Notes under the pieces: model-generated
Seen by the model: only the letters and a program-made list of their open reading frames with translations
The model's database searches: none
Told to the model about the DNA's origin: nothing
Assembly (NCBI GenBank): GCA_013396915.1
Contig: VWZL01002573.1
Location: forward strand, 1,610,228-1,674,227
Reading direction: 5' to 3'
Length of the DNA: 64,000 nt
From: Stercorarius parasiticus
Taxonomy: Eukaryota > Chordata > Aves > Charadriiformes > Stercorariidae
Program-made: the position numbers and the translations under genes
Shown here: one piece after another, positions 1-12,062 of the stretch
How positions within the stretch are numbered: position 1 is the stretch's first letter
Layout: every line of letters begins with the position of its first letter

Positions 1-1419
1 ATTGCAATTCGTCACACTTACAGTGGATGCTTTTATGTGCTGTATCTCACTGAAGTCTCATCACGCCAGGCCAGTGCCACAGGGTACTAGACAACAACAA
101 AGATCTCAAGCGTAGTTTAAAAGGTAGCACTATAAAAGAGAAAAATAATGGCCACAATCGCTGCTAGATACCCTGTTCCCACAGATCCTGCAGCCTTTTT
201 TTAATTTCGAACTAAAGCTAAGTTGTACCAATGACTACCTTCCCCACTGCCACCATATGCCCAGTGTATCTGGCACCCTCTCCAGCAAGGCAGGGAGGGA
301 GAGGAGAAGCCCTGACACAGTATATCTGGAGGGAATACACTGGGCACTGTTTCAATGTGAAAAACATTTCAGAAGACTCTCTCTAATCACCTTTTGGCTA
401 ACAGTTTGTGGGAACTAGGATGGCGTTATGAACGGACCTCTGGCTGTGTAGAGTTCCCAGCTTTGCCACAGATTTCTGGGGTGTCCTTGGACAAACCATC
501 AAAGGTTGCTTTATCTCTTGTTGGAAGCAGCGAGGTTATGCTATTCCTTAAAGAAAAAAAAAAAAAAAAGGTGAGAACAAAATAGGTCTCCTTTTCCTCT
601 GCTCTTCATCTGGAAAATAAGAGTCATAATTTTCTCATAATCCTTTCCCATCTGTTTTTTAGCTATTTGAATTTGTGTCTTAGCATGTTTTCATACAGTC
701 CCTAACATAATGGTTTCTTGGTCTCAGCTATGACCTCCAGGTCATAGAAACTTTATGGTAATTCCTGTCAAGAGAGGCTGTTGCATTGTCAAGTGCCTTC
801 TGTGAAGACTTAAGGGATAGATCGTGCACCGTTTTCTCTCCTGATGTCTCTGGTTTTTAGTCCCTTTTGTGAAGCTGGGTAAATTTTTGTTTTCTGTCAG
901 CACGGGTCAGGCCTGATAATGATTTGGTTACGTATACACCCGTGTGAATTTTGGCACAAAATGTATGTAAGCCTAAACATGGCAGGCTGCAATTCCAGGC
1001 CAAGGAATAGATGCCTTGAGGTTCCCTCTTAAATTTCTCCTTACATTCACATAGAAGTATGCTGAAGCTTCTTTCTTCAGATTGCAATAAATTCCTGCTA
1101 AATTCCTGTCTCAGGAGAAAGAACTAGGTTTTAAATAAATGCTGAACCGCATCAAGTGGTGGATTTTTTTGGGAGCAAGAGCTTTTGCGGAGGTTGGAGG
1201 AGGATGGCTGTCCTCAGGGACAATCCCTGAGGACAGTCCCATCCCCAGGGATGTAATGGTACAGCAGACCAGGCAGTGCTGCAGGAGAAGCCATTTCATG
1301 AGACTCGTTAGCCGGTGGGTCTGTCCTGTCAATGTTGTTCTGTAGTAATTAAAGCCAGTTGGCCAGGGGTAGTGCTCAGTGAATTTATCTGTGTGGGTTT
1401 TCTCCAACTGATACAGCTA
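1..1419. other. Unique non-coding DNA, no gene recognised
   Basis: AT-rich sequence with short chance reading frames on both strands, the longest 98 codons at 1111-1407 on the minus strand. None resembles a known protein. It holds a 16-base A run at 554-569 and, near its right end, the hairpin at 1204-1242. The short frames on both strands between 1110 and 1410 cross this inverted repeat. An intergenic or intronic origin is inferred from the lack of any recognisable exon. Confidence 0.55.
1204..1242. repeat. GC-rich near-perfect hairpin
   Basis: CTGTCCTCAGGGA (1208-1220) is followed by a 3-base CAA loop and then its exact reverse complement TCCCTGAGGACAG (1224-1236). ATGG (1204-1207) can also pair with CCAT (1239-1242) across a two-base bulge, giving 17 base pairs in total. 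The stem is shorter than a typical animal pre-miRNA, and no function can be assigned from sequence. It lies about 180 bp upstream of a CR1 copy, but the hairpin is not part of the CR1 body. Confidence 0.85.
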
Positions 1420-1802
1420 GAGAGTTGGGGCTGATCTGCCTGGAGAACAGAAGGTTCTGGGGAGACCTTAGAGCTCCTTCCAGTACCCAAAGGGGGCCTA
1501 CAGGAAAGATGGGGACAAACTTTTTAGCAGGGCCTGTTGTGATAGGACAGGGGGTAATGGCTTTAAACTGAACGAGGGGAGATTTAGATGATATATCGGG
1601 AAGAAATTTTTTAGAATGAGGGTTCTGAAGCCCTAGCCCAGGTTGCCCAGAGAGGTGGGAGATGCCTCATCTCTGGAGGGGTTCAAGGCCAGGTTGGACG
1701 GGGCTCTAAGCAACATGATCTGGTTGAAGATGTCCCTGCTTGTTGCGGCGCAGTTGGACTTGATGGCCTTTAGATGTCCCTTCCAACCCAAACTATGATT
1801 CT
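1420..1802 (+). mobile_element. CR1 LINE, 5'-truncated copy with 3' end
   Basis: The sequence follows the bird CR1 3' region from the end of ORF2 through the 3' UTR. It starts with wording equivalent to '[10 protein letters not shown]', continues through 'aggttgcccagagaggtgg' (1643-1661), and ends in the family tail 'cccttccaacccaaactatg' near 1780-1797. CR1 retrotransposes by target-primed reverse transcription, so 5'-truncated copies with intact 3' ends are normal. The copy has many substitutions and no open frame, so it is inert. The left boundary is approximate to within 20 bases. The minus-strand reading frames at 1633-2134 are shadows of this element and its flank. Confidence 0.9.
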
Positions 1803-2689
1803 CTAACAAGGTTGACACTGTGACACCTGTGAGAAGGATGGGACCAGCTGTCTGCAGGTTCTGTCTTGTCCAAGGTGCGTTGCCCTGCATGGGGAAGGAG
1901 GAAAGTCCCTGTATCGTGGAGAAGTATGTTTCTCCTTGCTGCCCTGTGACCTCCTCTCCTTTTCCTGCACAAGTTGGTGCTGCCAATTGGTGTAACTTTT
2001 GATAGAGGCTTGTGTACTGTCAGGAGAGAAGTGAATCCAGGCGTGCGTGCAGCGATATTGCCCAGCCTTAACCATGCTGGGGCACCATAAATGACAGCGC
2101 GAAGCTTAACCCCTGGATCACCCAGCATAGGCAAAGGCTGTCAGGCAGGTGATGGATTTTGGGAATGCTGTAGTATCTGTTGAAGGTAATAAGACCTTTT
2201 TTTTCGTGGCCCCAGTGAAGTGAGACGTGTGAATGCTATGGTGTTAACTTTTCTGTTGCAAGAGGGTTTTTTTTCCTCATACAAAAGAGTAGGTGTAGTC
2301 TGAGGCACCCAGCGTTGGGCGTTCGTGCTCTGCCTTGAGCGGCATTGAGGGGCTCCTCTGCTTCATTTGCTCCACCCGACTGGCGTTTTTGTGTGCGTTT
2401 CCCTTGTATAACAGACACAGAGTGTTTCTATAATAAGATTAGGCCTGGACTTTTCATTGCTGCCTCTCAAGTTTCTCTTAACATGTTCTCAGATTGTAGG
2501 CATCTGCTCAAATACGCTCCCTGCAAACAGGCTCTGCTGCCCTCTCCCCTCCTGAAGAATTAAAGGATTGAAAAATGGCGATGCTGTTGAAGTCCTTGGG
2601 ATTGGTTTCCCTAAGAGAAGTAGGATCTCATTCCGGATAATATCCAGAAGATGCGTGGTTTGTTTTTTTTTTTTTTATGATTTGGTCAA
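1803..2689. other. Unique non-coding DNA
   Basis: No coding sequence is recognised. Overlapping short frames of 90-117 codons on the minus strand extend from the CR1 into this flank without protein resemblance. A slightly GC-richer part (1810-2140) follows the CR1 directly; I could not identify it as repeat or exon. Confidence 0.5.
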
Positions 2690-3260
2690 CAACTGATAGG
2701 AAGAAAAGGTTAAATAGTAACGAGAAACTACTGTAATCGCACTTTTGAGGACAAGTGCTGTAAGTGATTACGCGCATGATTGAAAACCATACATTGGCTC
2801 CACAAATACAGCCTGACCTACCTGTATATTTTCAATAAGAAGTAATGTCTCCTATTTCTGAGAGAAGAAGAAAAAAAAAAAAAACACAACCCTGCTGTTT
2901 TAAGCTATATACAAATGATAAAAGCAAAGACATCAAAGTGTGCAGCCTTTCAACTCATGCTCAATTAGAATAAAAGTTTGGTTGCTGTTTTAAACATTTA
3001 TGGCTAACTAACTGTGACAGCATCTCAGCTCTGCAAATGGGATGATTTTGGATTGACTTTTGATCTGACTGACAGTTTCTTATACACTTCAGTGTTGGTT
3101 TATGGCATACAAGTCTGCATTTGAATCCACATGTGATTAATTAGAAACTGTTTATGGTCTGTACGTATACATTCACACAAGAATAAAAGCTTTTTTTCTA
3201 ACTGGAGTCACGTTATTAATGAAAGAGTTAATTTAACAAGATGCTTGATGTGCTATTTTT
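2690..3260. promoter_or_regulatory. Candidate conserved non-coding (enhancer-like) stretch
   Basis: Transposon-free sequence with few low-complexity tracts and several homeodomain-type words, for example the TTAATTAG context near 3137-3144 and AATTAG near 2963. The composition resembles vertebrate developmental enhancers, but this is a judgement by eye. No alignment to another species was possible, so conservation is unproven. Confidence 0.22.
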
Positions 3261-5664
3261 AAGATGTCTACAACAAAGATTAAAACAGTAAAAATACAAA
3301 AAAGTGTGTTTAGCATAAGGGAGGAATATATTTGTTACTGTTAACGGTAGATATGTAAATTATAACAATGAAGAACTCTTCTAAAAAACCTCTATAGGTT
3401 TTTTTTTGTGCGTTACAGGAAAACAACAGGTTGAATGACACGTTTTAGAGTACATTTACAGTTTATGGGTTATCTCGGTGAGAGATTTCATTCTGGCTTC
3501 ATTTTTAGCCTTTCTGTATGAAACGTGACAGAAGAATGTACGTTTATGCTAATCTCTTCATCTACCTTTATCGTAAGGGCTCCTGACAACACAAGTGCTA
3601 CTATGGCATTTGTGCCACCAAATACATCTGGGGGTTTTGAAGAGTCCGCGAAGAGGAGTGCTAAAATGAATACCAATATAATAACATTTTCTTGATAAAA
3701 TAATGCTTCCGTGTCACAGAAAACGAAACTGTCAGCATTCCTTTGTAGGCCTCTCTCAGGCTTAAGAAAGGGTCCTTGACAGTTTCAGCATTGCCTTTAA
3801 ATATCTTATTGAAATGTAGATTAAGACTGTACATCTTATAATAGTTGGAAAGCCTTTTCATTTTAAGTCTTGTAGAAAAGCAAGTATTAAGTAAGTATTA
3901 ACTTTAGCAGTTATATTTTAGCATTTTTCTCAGGTTGATCCCTCCTAGACCTAATATTTAGATTTATTTAAAGAGGCAGTAGATTACCTGGCAGTACAGT
4001 AGCACAGCATTGTGCATTTCTCCGAGTTCGCCGTAAAGTAAGATTAGCCGTATCTTTTGTTAGTGCCATCTCTCGTGTATTTAACAAAGGTATCCTGCGT
4101 ACATGGATGCTGCTATAATCAATGATGCTTCAGTGTTCTTGGTTAACGTTTAGCATTTTCAAATCTTTATAGTGTAGTTTTGATATTAACTTATTTGAAG
4201 TAAAAATGACATTGAAATTTGTTCTACAAGCAGGGCTGTTTCAAAATCTTCTGTAAGTCGGAAGTAGTCATTCTCTCTTTCTTTTAATATGATGATGTGA
4301 AATATTGTTCAGTGTAGGTAGGATTTATCAGCCAGGGTTCCATCTCTGCTTTCACTTGGTATGTGAACCATTTATCCACTTCATGTATAAAACTGCTATT
4401 TTTAAATCATTTTGTTGGTCTCAGTTTCTGGGTGCTAATTTTGGACTCTTGCAGAGGAGCTTATTTTTCAGAAAACTCTTCGCCATTAACTTCAGAAAGT
4501 CAGTTTCCTGCAGGTGTTGGTGTCTTGCTGTGACATAGCAAAAAAAATTGAAAATACCTATAGCGATGAATCGTTTGTGCATCTCATGTTTGTATGTATA
4601 AATCTCCACCAGAACCCTAATATAATGAATAAGCTTACAAGAATCTTGACTTAAAGGTAGTGACCTAGACGTGACAAGGTAGCCTTGTAATTAACGTTAT
4701 TTCTTATATAACCCATATGATGTATGCAGTGAGCTTGATTTTTTTTTTTTGCAAAGCTTAGCTATCAGAAGAACAACTTTCAGCTGCACAAATGTGATAT
4801 AGAGCTAATTGGAAGCCAATAAACACACTGTTTATACGCTCTGACCTTTCAGAATGGGTCCCTGCTTTAAACAAGTGTAAGAAATACAGTCCTTTAATGA
4901 CACTTTGGCAGATTCATACTTGCTGAATGTATATAAATAAATATTTGGATGTAGATAAGAAAATATTAGCTTCAGCTCACATGAGATGGGAGCTAGGCAG
5001 CAGAAGAAAATGATTCATGAATGAAAAAAGATATAGTCTGAGCAGTGTAGTAACTCGATTCAAAAGAATATTAAAATACTGCATGGGAATTCCTTGAAGT
5101 CCTACGGTAGCAGTTAAGACCCCAAATAGCCAACATATAAAATGCAGGAATTGTGTGAAAGATACTGCTAGGCATTTTCATGGCCTTTGAGAATGCTAAG
5201 GTATTCACGTGTTCCAGGAGATCATTTTTTCTTCTTTTTCTTTTCTTTTGAATGCTTGGTTGGACTTTAACATGAGACCTGCACTTGAGTCCGTGTATTT
5301 GGGCTCTGATTCTGTGATGGTCTATCAAGAGCAGAAGGAAGAAAAGTTTTGCTGGTACCTTTAGTTGCCAAGTTAAAATCCTTCAAAGATGGTAAGGCTG
5401 GTAGAGATATCTATTTTTTTCAATGGTGGAATATCTATCTCAGAGCTTTGGGTGTGAGCTGTGTTGGTGTATAAGGAAATAATCAAGTGGATTTATAGAG
5501 AAGTTCTGGAGAAGTTTAATGCATACTAGACTTAATGTATGAAGTCGACTGAAAATTTTTGTGATTTTTTTTTTGTTGTTGTTCTCTTTCATTCTCTTCT
5601 TTCTCCTATCCTATTAGTTGTCTTTTATAAAACCACAGCACTCCATACAGCACATAGGAGGGGT
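3261..5664. other. AT-rich non-coding DNA
   Basis: No gene recognised. The longest frame is 85 codons (5071-5328, minus) and its protein is low in complexity and unlike known families. Poly-T runs occur near 4738-4750 and 5566-5574. No transposon is recognised until the CR1 that begins near 5665. Confidence 0.5.
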
Positions 5665-5912
5665 AATGGGTAGAAGTTACTCACAGAGAAATTACGATTG
5701 ATCACAGGAGGAAAATTTTTCACAATGGGAACAATCAGCCATTGGAATAATCTCCCCAGGGAAGTGGTAAATCTCCCAACACTGGACACTTTTAAGATTC
5801 AGCTGCACAGAGTGCTGGGCTATCTTGTCTAGGCCTTGCTTTTGCAAAGAAAGGTTGGACCAGATGATCCTTGAGGTCCCTCCCAACCTGGTTTTCTGTG
5901 ATTCTGTGATAC
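5665..5912 (+). mobile_element. CR1 LINE tail, older or more diverged copy
   Basis: Recognised by the 3'-region wording: 'ccccagggaagtggt' (5754-5768), then 'ttggaccagatgatccttga' (5853-5872), 'ggtccctcccaacctg' and the terminal near-repeat 'tgtgattctgtgat'. It is a 5'-truncated fragment of about 250 bases and holds no open frame of its own; the 64-codon minus-strand frame at 5692-5886 is a shadow. Its wording differs from the copy at 1420-1802, so it probably belongs to another CR1 subfamily. Confidence 0.88.
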
Positions 5913-8900
5913 TTTGTGTGTGAAAACGTAAGAAGCAAAAGATTTGTACCTTCAGTTTTATAGGAAATTGGTTGATTTAGATAGGAAGTAAAAATAAAAC
6001 AATATGATCGTTTGTTTTGATGATATTTTTTTTTTTACTTTTGGGAAAATTAACTACATTGAGATATTTCACTGGTGGTTCTTTTTTTTTCAAAGCTATT
6101 CCGAATGATTTACTGGGTCTTCAAAGGACTTCGTCATGACTAAAGAAATCTATTTTATGTAATTAACTTGAAATGGCATGGAAGAGCATAATCTTGCGTG
6201 TACTTAGTCATGCAACTGCATTTAGTCCTCTGGTAGGCATTTGTACCCCAAAGTATAGTGCAGTTTTATGTACAGTAATGAGAAGAATGCTCACTTTAGT
6301 GGTTTGCAAGGATTCATGGAAAGAATTGTTGGATTTTTCTTTTTTTCCTTCCTCGGCCTTGAAATGGACATGAAAGTGTTCATATAAAATGGTGTAATAC
6401 TGGAACAGAACCAATAAAATCAGTGCGATGACTCTGGATTTATATTCAATAATATGAGAAAGGACTTTGTCCTCCTGATCTTACTTTGAGGTTCAAATAA
6501 AACCGAAAAGTTGAAATGAAGCGCACTTAGAAATGCTGTGTTGTATTTGATTTTGAGCCAAAACCATGAAAAGTAATTGAATTTCCCATAGTTTTGATAA
6601 AAAAAACATAAATTGCTCCAAGTTCGCTCAAGCTGAGTCCCAGAGATTTCCGGCAGCCAGACGTGAGGAATTCTTGAAAAACTTTGGGAATTCAGCAGAT
6701 TTTGGATGGACCTGGGCTGAGATTTGTGTTTGATTACAGAATCCAAAACCAAGCAATTTTTTTCTTGTTTTCAGTTGTGTAATAAACAAAAGTTTTGTCA
6801 AAGTTTCAACAGAACTGATGATTTTTGGTGGTTCCTGAGGAATTATGCTGTGATTATATGTTATTGCAGGCTATGCACTGAACGTGGTCAGAAATACCTT
6901 GTGACAGTTACTAAAACTAGAAGTTATTCAAAGTTATGATTGAGATTCCTATTTTAAGAAAGTTGATTGTTCTCCTGCTTCATTAGAGAGAGCTTTCCGG
7001 CTCTTAATCTATACTGATAAACTTTTTGGGTTTGGGTCCATTTTTTCTCAGAGCAACATGGTCATCTTACACGAACTTTATGGATTTGTTACCTGGTGAG
7101 GCAGATGGGAATATTCAAGAAAACAAACCTCACAAAAATAACAATAATTAGGACTGAACATTAAGTAAGGAATCTTTTTTTTGTAGCTCTTTAGCACTTT
7201 TAAGTGTGCTCTTCTGCTCCCCCTACTGACTCTGCACCTGGGAACGACAAACACAACTGTTAAGAGCAGTGAACTTTCCTGTTGATATCGCTGGGGGCAG
7301 GGGGGGGAAATAAAGCTGACTTTTAAGAAAAACAACTCAATTGCGGAGTTCCGCTTCAGCTCTTGCAGTCCTGGAAGACACAAAGGGGAAAATAAATCAG
7401 TGTTTGCAGATGAAGGAGAAAAGTATCCACTTTTTTCAATACTAGGAAGAAGCTGCAAACACTGAGGGAACAGGTAAAGAAACGAGAGACATTAATATTG
7501 GCTTTGTGAGACTCAGTGGAGAGGTAAAGGAACATAGAAACTGTTGGGAGAAGTCCGTAGTGCATGTAGAGAACAGCTGTGCCACTTGTTGTGTCTGTTC
7601 AAACACCAGGAAATTCTTCAGAGCAGCCATTGAAATCCATAGTGAAATTTCGATGTTGGAGTCAGTATGACCTTTTTTTCACTCTAGTGACTGAAAAGCT
7701 TTGAATTCATAAGCCTGTAAGACTAAAATAAGGGTCTCTTAACTTGTTTTGACCTGAGCTTCTTTCAGTCGATAAAAATGTTATGTAAACTGTGACCGAT
7801 TCAACAAGGACATCTTATCTGAGTATAGTTTTGATATTTTCCTCGGTGTAGTCGAAAGCCTTGAAGGGTTCTTGGTTTTAACTCTGTTGGAGCGAGCCTC
7901 AGAGACGCTGGAAAGTGTTTTCAATCCAAATTGTTCATTTCACCTGTGACTTAAAAAAATTATTTCAATAATTTGAGAAATAAAGCACATGGTTTCCATT
8001 TCTGTTCTTCTTAGCCTTCATATGTCTTCTTTTTTCCCCCTCTGCTCATTGACTAGTGATGGGATTAATTCTGAGAATAAGAGTACTTTGCAAGTGGGGA
8101 TGGTAAATCTGTCCTTGGAATATTGGTGGTACGTTTGATCTTCTATTTTCATCTGCAGAAAGCTGTAATTCTTGTATTTTTTTCCTCCTAGCTTATTAAT
8201 CGTATGAGTTCATTATTAATCATAAGTTCGTAAAATCGTGTGAAATTCCCCTTTGCTTTGCAGGTCAGTTTGCTGCGACTTGTTGTGTGTTTGGTGTGGG
8301 CGGCATATGGGTTGGGCTTCATCTCCCTGACTTTTCCTGTCTACTGTGGTTGCCTATTGATGAGCTGGTCGTCTGGGTACCATTATGTTCAGCAGAGTGG
8401 AATATTGGCTTCTAAGGTGTGGCTGATATAATGCATTTTGGAGCTGAATTGGCAACAAGTACCTGTGTAATGAGAAGCTCCTGCTGCAACTTCTGGTGGT
8501 TGTGTGCTCCATGCGTACGTCCTGCGTCGTGTAAGTTGGAGGACCCACAGATCATTTGGTTGGGCAGCTGAAGTGAGCACTAGACTTCTTCCTTGCAATT
8601 AAATTACTTCCTAGAGGCACCTCTTTCTGTCTGTTGACTACTGAGGGTGTTACAAATGACTAGCTGTGATGTAGATATCTTCTTAGGTAAAGGAAACTTC
8701 ATCAGTTGTGTTTCTGAGACTAGCCAATGTGTTACATTGCTGTGTTTGGGTGGGTTTTCTTGTGTTCTTTTTTGATGTTTATATTCTTCAGATTTTCACT
8801 CTGTCTAATGATTCATTTTTCCAGTTGCTTTGGGGGAATTCTGGCACATTAATACCAGCTCATGATAGTTTTATTTCTAAATGAACCCAGAAACTCAAGA

Positions 8901-10387
8901 AATGAAAACACAAATCTGTAAGGCTGATGGTAACCACAATATGTATGACTATTGGTTTCCTGTCATACTGCCTTAATATAAATGTTAAAATGTCCCTAAT
9001 GTGATTCAGGAATAAAATTTTAAAAATATATATTACGAATAGAGATATATGAGACTTAGGTTCCTAAATGACTTTAACATTAAAATGCGGTTTTACTAGA
9101 GGATTTCAAAACACTCAGCACACACCTAGCAACTTTAAAATATTTTCTGTGTAAAGGACTAGAAGGTAGGTAACGCAAATGTTGGATTTAGCTGGGACAT
9201 TGTAGAAAAATGTGAGAGACTGAAACTAATCTGTACTCTCAATTCTCCAGGCTGGTTTTTCTAATTTGACTTTTGTCAAGACTACCAGTCTTCCCTATTC
9301 CTGCCATGCTAGGACTGGGAAGGGGCCATCCTGGGTGGTTCTTCTCCTTCAGCCAGTGGCGAAGATTCACTACAGATGCTGGACTTAAGTCATGTGCAGT
9401 GACCGGCTTGAAGTGTGAATCTGTCACTTGCTTAACAATTCGCCATATAAAAATCTTCCCGGATTACTTTACCCTTTTGCCACCTCTCCCAAAAGCCCTA
9501 GTGGTAACCTGTAGCTGATGCCAGGATCACAAGACCCATGAATGCATATTCCAATGTGATTTTTATCTTACGTGAACTAAGCAAAATTTTCTTAATTAAA
9601 CCTCACATACTTAAATTCTTATAAGGATATATGTTTTATTGAGGTATTTAATCTTTATCTAAAGATTACATGAAGATTCAGGAATCTACTGCCTAAGTTT
9701 TGACCTGAACTAGAGTGATTTATTAGGACCATAAAGTATTTTTTCTAAATTTTTTTTGCTTTTGATGTGAAACACCACTAGTAAGCAAACTTTAGATAGA
9801 AAGTAGAAGAAAAAAAGGGGGGGGAAAATTGTCCTTGAAACTCAGAACTAAAGTACTAGGCTTTCAAACAACTCATTTGGGGCCCTGTAATATATGCACC
9901 AAAACTTCATGGAAATAATAAATAGATTTGGGACATCCGAATCTTGCTTTTCAGGTGGGTCAGGAGTTTTCAGTCTTGACCCTCATTTTTAATTACTGGA
10001 GACTTTGGGTTTCTCTGCTTTGTTTACAACCTGTAAATGGTGATGATTCACATATAATCAGAAGCCTATTAAACTAATTGTGGTTTAGAGCTACGTCGGG
10101 TACAGTTTCTCTCTCTCTGCTCTGGGATGACTGATCCCCCTTGAGGAAGAACTGGGAGTCAGTTCATACATTTATCTGTACTATGGATCAGCATTATAAA
10201 TGGCAGACTCGATTTCAGATCATTTAGAGGTATATGTTTGGGTTTAAAATTTATTTTTTTAATTAACTACAACCAAATTATTAAAAAAAAAAAAGGCAGC
10301 TCTTTGTTTTGTCTTTCAAGTATAATGTTCGACTGCGAAATGGACACTGAGAATGGATACGCGACAAGAACTTTGTTCCAAGTCATG
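5913..10387. other. AT-rich non-coding DNA
   Basis: No gene recognised. The longest frame is 126 codons on the minus strand (7078-7458), with no recognisable domain and overlapping competing frames. A GC-richer patch at about 8250-8600 carries stacked 60-70 codon frames on both strands and a splice-acceptor-like 'tttgctttgcag|gt' at its left edge, but no protein family is recognisable. Poly-T and poly-A runs are scattered throughout. Confidence 0.5.
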
Positions 10388-10466
10388 GTCTGTGATGATC
10401 CTAGTAGTTCAGGTAGTGTTATGTTTCTTTTGATTCCTGTATATTTAGTTTTGCAAGTATTAAAAC
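10388..10466 (+). repeat. 79-bp local repeat, copy 1
   Basis: It begins gtctgtgatgatcct and ends with tattaaaac. It matches 10957-11035 with about nine substitutions and no gaps (near 89% identity by eye). The flanks are unrelated, so this is a discrete repeated unit. The family is unknown to me. Confidence 0.85.
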
Positions 10467-10956
10467 ACATTTAATCACATTTACAGCCAAGTACGTTGTG
10501 TAAATGCCTGTTGTGAACGAAATCCTGTTCATATTCAAGTTGGTAACAGAATTCCCATCTCGCTTCACTGAGACCAGTCTCTCATCGTCCCTGCACGCAA
10601 AGATAAACCAGAAGCTGGGCTACGGCTTGTAAGAACAAACTTGATTGCTAAATTACGATAACTTCTGCCCAGAGCCCAAAATTCGTCAACATCTCTTGTC
10701 ATCTTTGCTTCCCTCCTTCCTCTCCCAGTGAAAAGTGGGATGTAGAGAGTCATCAGAAGGGAAGGGCGGGATATCTTATATTGGTTAAGATTTGAGTCTA
10801 CTTTCAGGAACAAGTTTAAAAAAACCCTTTCTCCTCCCTATGTTAGCTGTTGTAGAGGAGACTTTCCTCCTTGTTGCACTTGGCTTTATATGAATGTAAC
10901 CGAGAAATCTGTCAATTTTTCTTTCTTTTGGAAGAATAATTATAATTGTCAAAATA
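10467..10956. other. Non-coding spacer between the two 79-bp repeats
   Basis: About 490 bases with no recognisable gene or transposon. An 82-codon minus-strand frame (10565-10813) has no recognisable domain. Confidence 0.5.
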
Positions 10957-11035
10957 GTCTGTGATGATCCTGTTTGTTCAGGTAGAGTTATGTTTGTTTT
11001 GACTCCTGTGTATTTAGTTTTGCAGGTATTAAAGC
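10957..11035 (+). repeat. 79-bp local repeat, copy 2
   Basis: Direct-orientation partner of 10388-10466, 569 bases downstream. The main differences are at the ninth to twelfth bases after 'gatgatcc' and at scattered single positions. The divergence implies an old segmental copy, or two members of an unrecognised dispersed repeat. Confidence 0.85.
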
Positions 11036-12013
11036 AGTGACAAAGTGATTCTTTATTATTACTCCCTCTGATAATAACCTTTCTGTCCCATAAATAATAA
11101 CAAAAAGTGAGTCATCGATAGTTTGCAGCTTCTTAGCTATAAGGTGTCTGCAAAAAAAGTCAGCCTGTTGCCTCAAGGGAGTAGATTAAAGGGAAAATGA
11201 GCGTGTTTCTGCTTACTTTCTTGGCTCATTGCTTTATGGATATGTGGGATCTAAAAAATAAATGGTGGTCAGAAAAGAACAAACACATTTATTAGAGCAG
11301 TTAGAAAAAGACACTGTTTTGCTATTTGCCAAGGTCCTTCTGAATAGCATGTTTGGCAGCTACCAAATGACATGGCCTGCACAGAGCTGATTTTGACGAA
11401 GCCTCTGGGATGTGTTAAAAAGTAAACCAGAGCAAATCACGTACTGGAAAGCATAACTCAATCAAGGAAAAATGTATGATTAAGGGCGACACGGGCAAGG
11501 AAAGCTTTGCCAGAGCTCAGGGTAAATATTTGTATCAGTGTGAAGTGAAAGCTTCACATCGCTGATGTCAAGCAGCTGGAATTTTCATTGTTTATAAACT
11601 TTTGTTGTTACAGTTGGATTTTGGCAGAAAAGGTACCAAAGAGAGAACAGTTTCCCAGCAAGAAAGCTTGAGTTTTGATAAAGCAGCTTGAGCAGATAGG
11701 AATGTAAAGATGCAAGAACTCTATGCCTCTCTTAAAAATAGCATTGCGTGTGACGACCAGTTGCCTTGTGACTTGTAGTTGACTTGCCCTGCTGGAGTTT
11801 TCCAAGTTTGTTTGTTTGTGTGGGCAAAAAAGAGACGCCGGCGATGACCACCAGCCTCTTGCTAGTCACCTTTGCAACCATCAGATTATGAGATTTAAAT
11901 AGTTGCTTTAACAACTACAGCCCTATCTTGTTCCGAGTCCAGAGTTCATTTTTCTTCAGAGAGCACTGCCAGTATGAGTCAAATATTTTAATGAGAGAAA
12001 AAATATGACCTAC

Positions 12014-12062
12014 TTGGGGATTGAACCCAATTCTTTGGATTCTGTCCAGGAGCCTTAAGAAG
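12014..12062 (-). repeat. Possible tRNA-derived SINE head (MIR-like), very degraded
   Basis: On the minus strand TTGGG-TTCAATC-CCCAA forms a perfect five-pair, seven-base T-arm with a B-box-like core. The preceding 'aaggctcctggacagaatcc' loosely resembles the head of MIR-type SINEs. No acceptor stem and no MIR core sequence can be found, so this is not a tRNA gene. It may be a chance match. Confidence 0.22.

Noticed and set aside
8250..8600. Exon starting after 'tttgctttgcag' at about 8262
   Set aside because: An acceptor-like site alone is common. The frame has no recognisable domain and competing frames run in the opposite direction.
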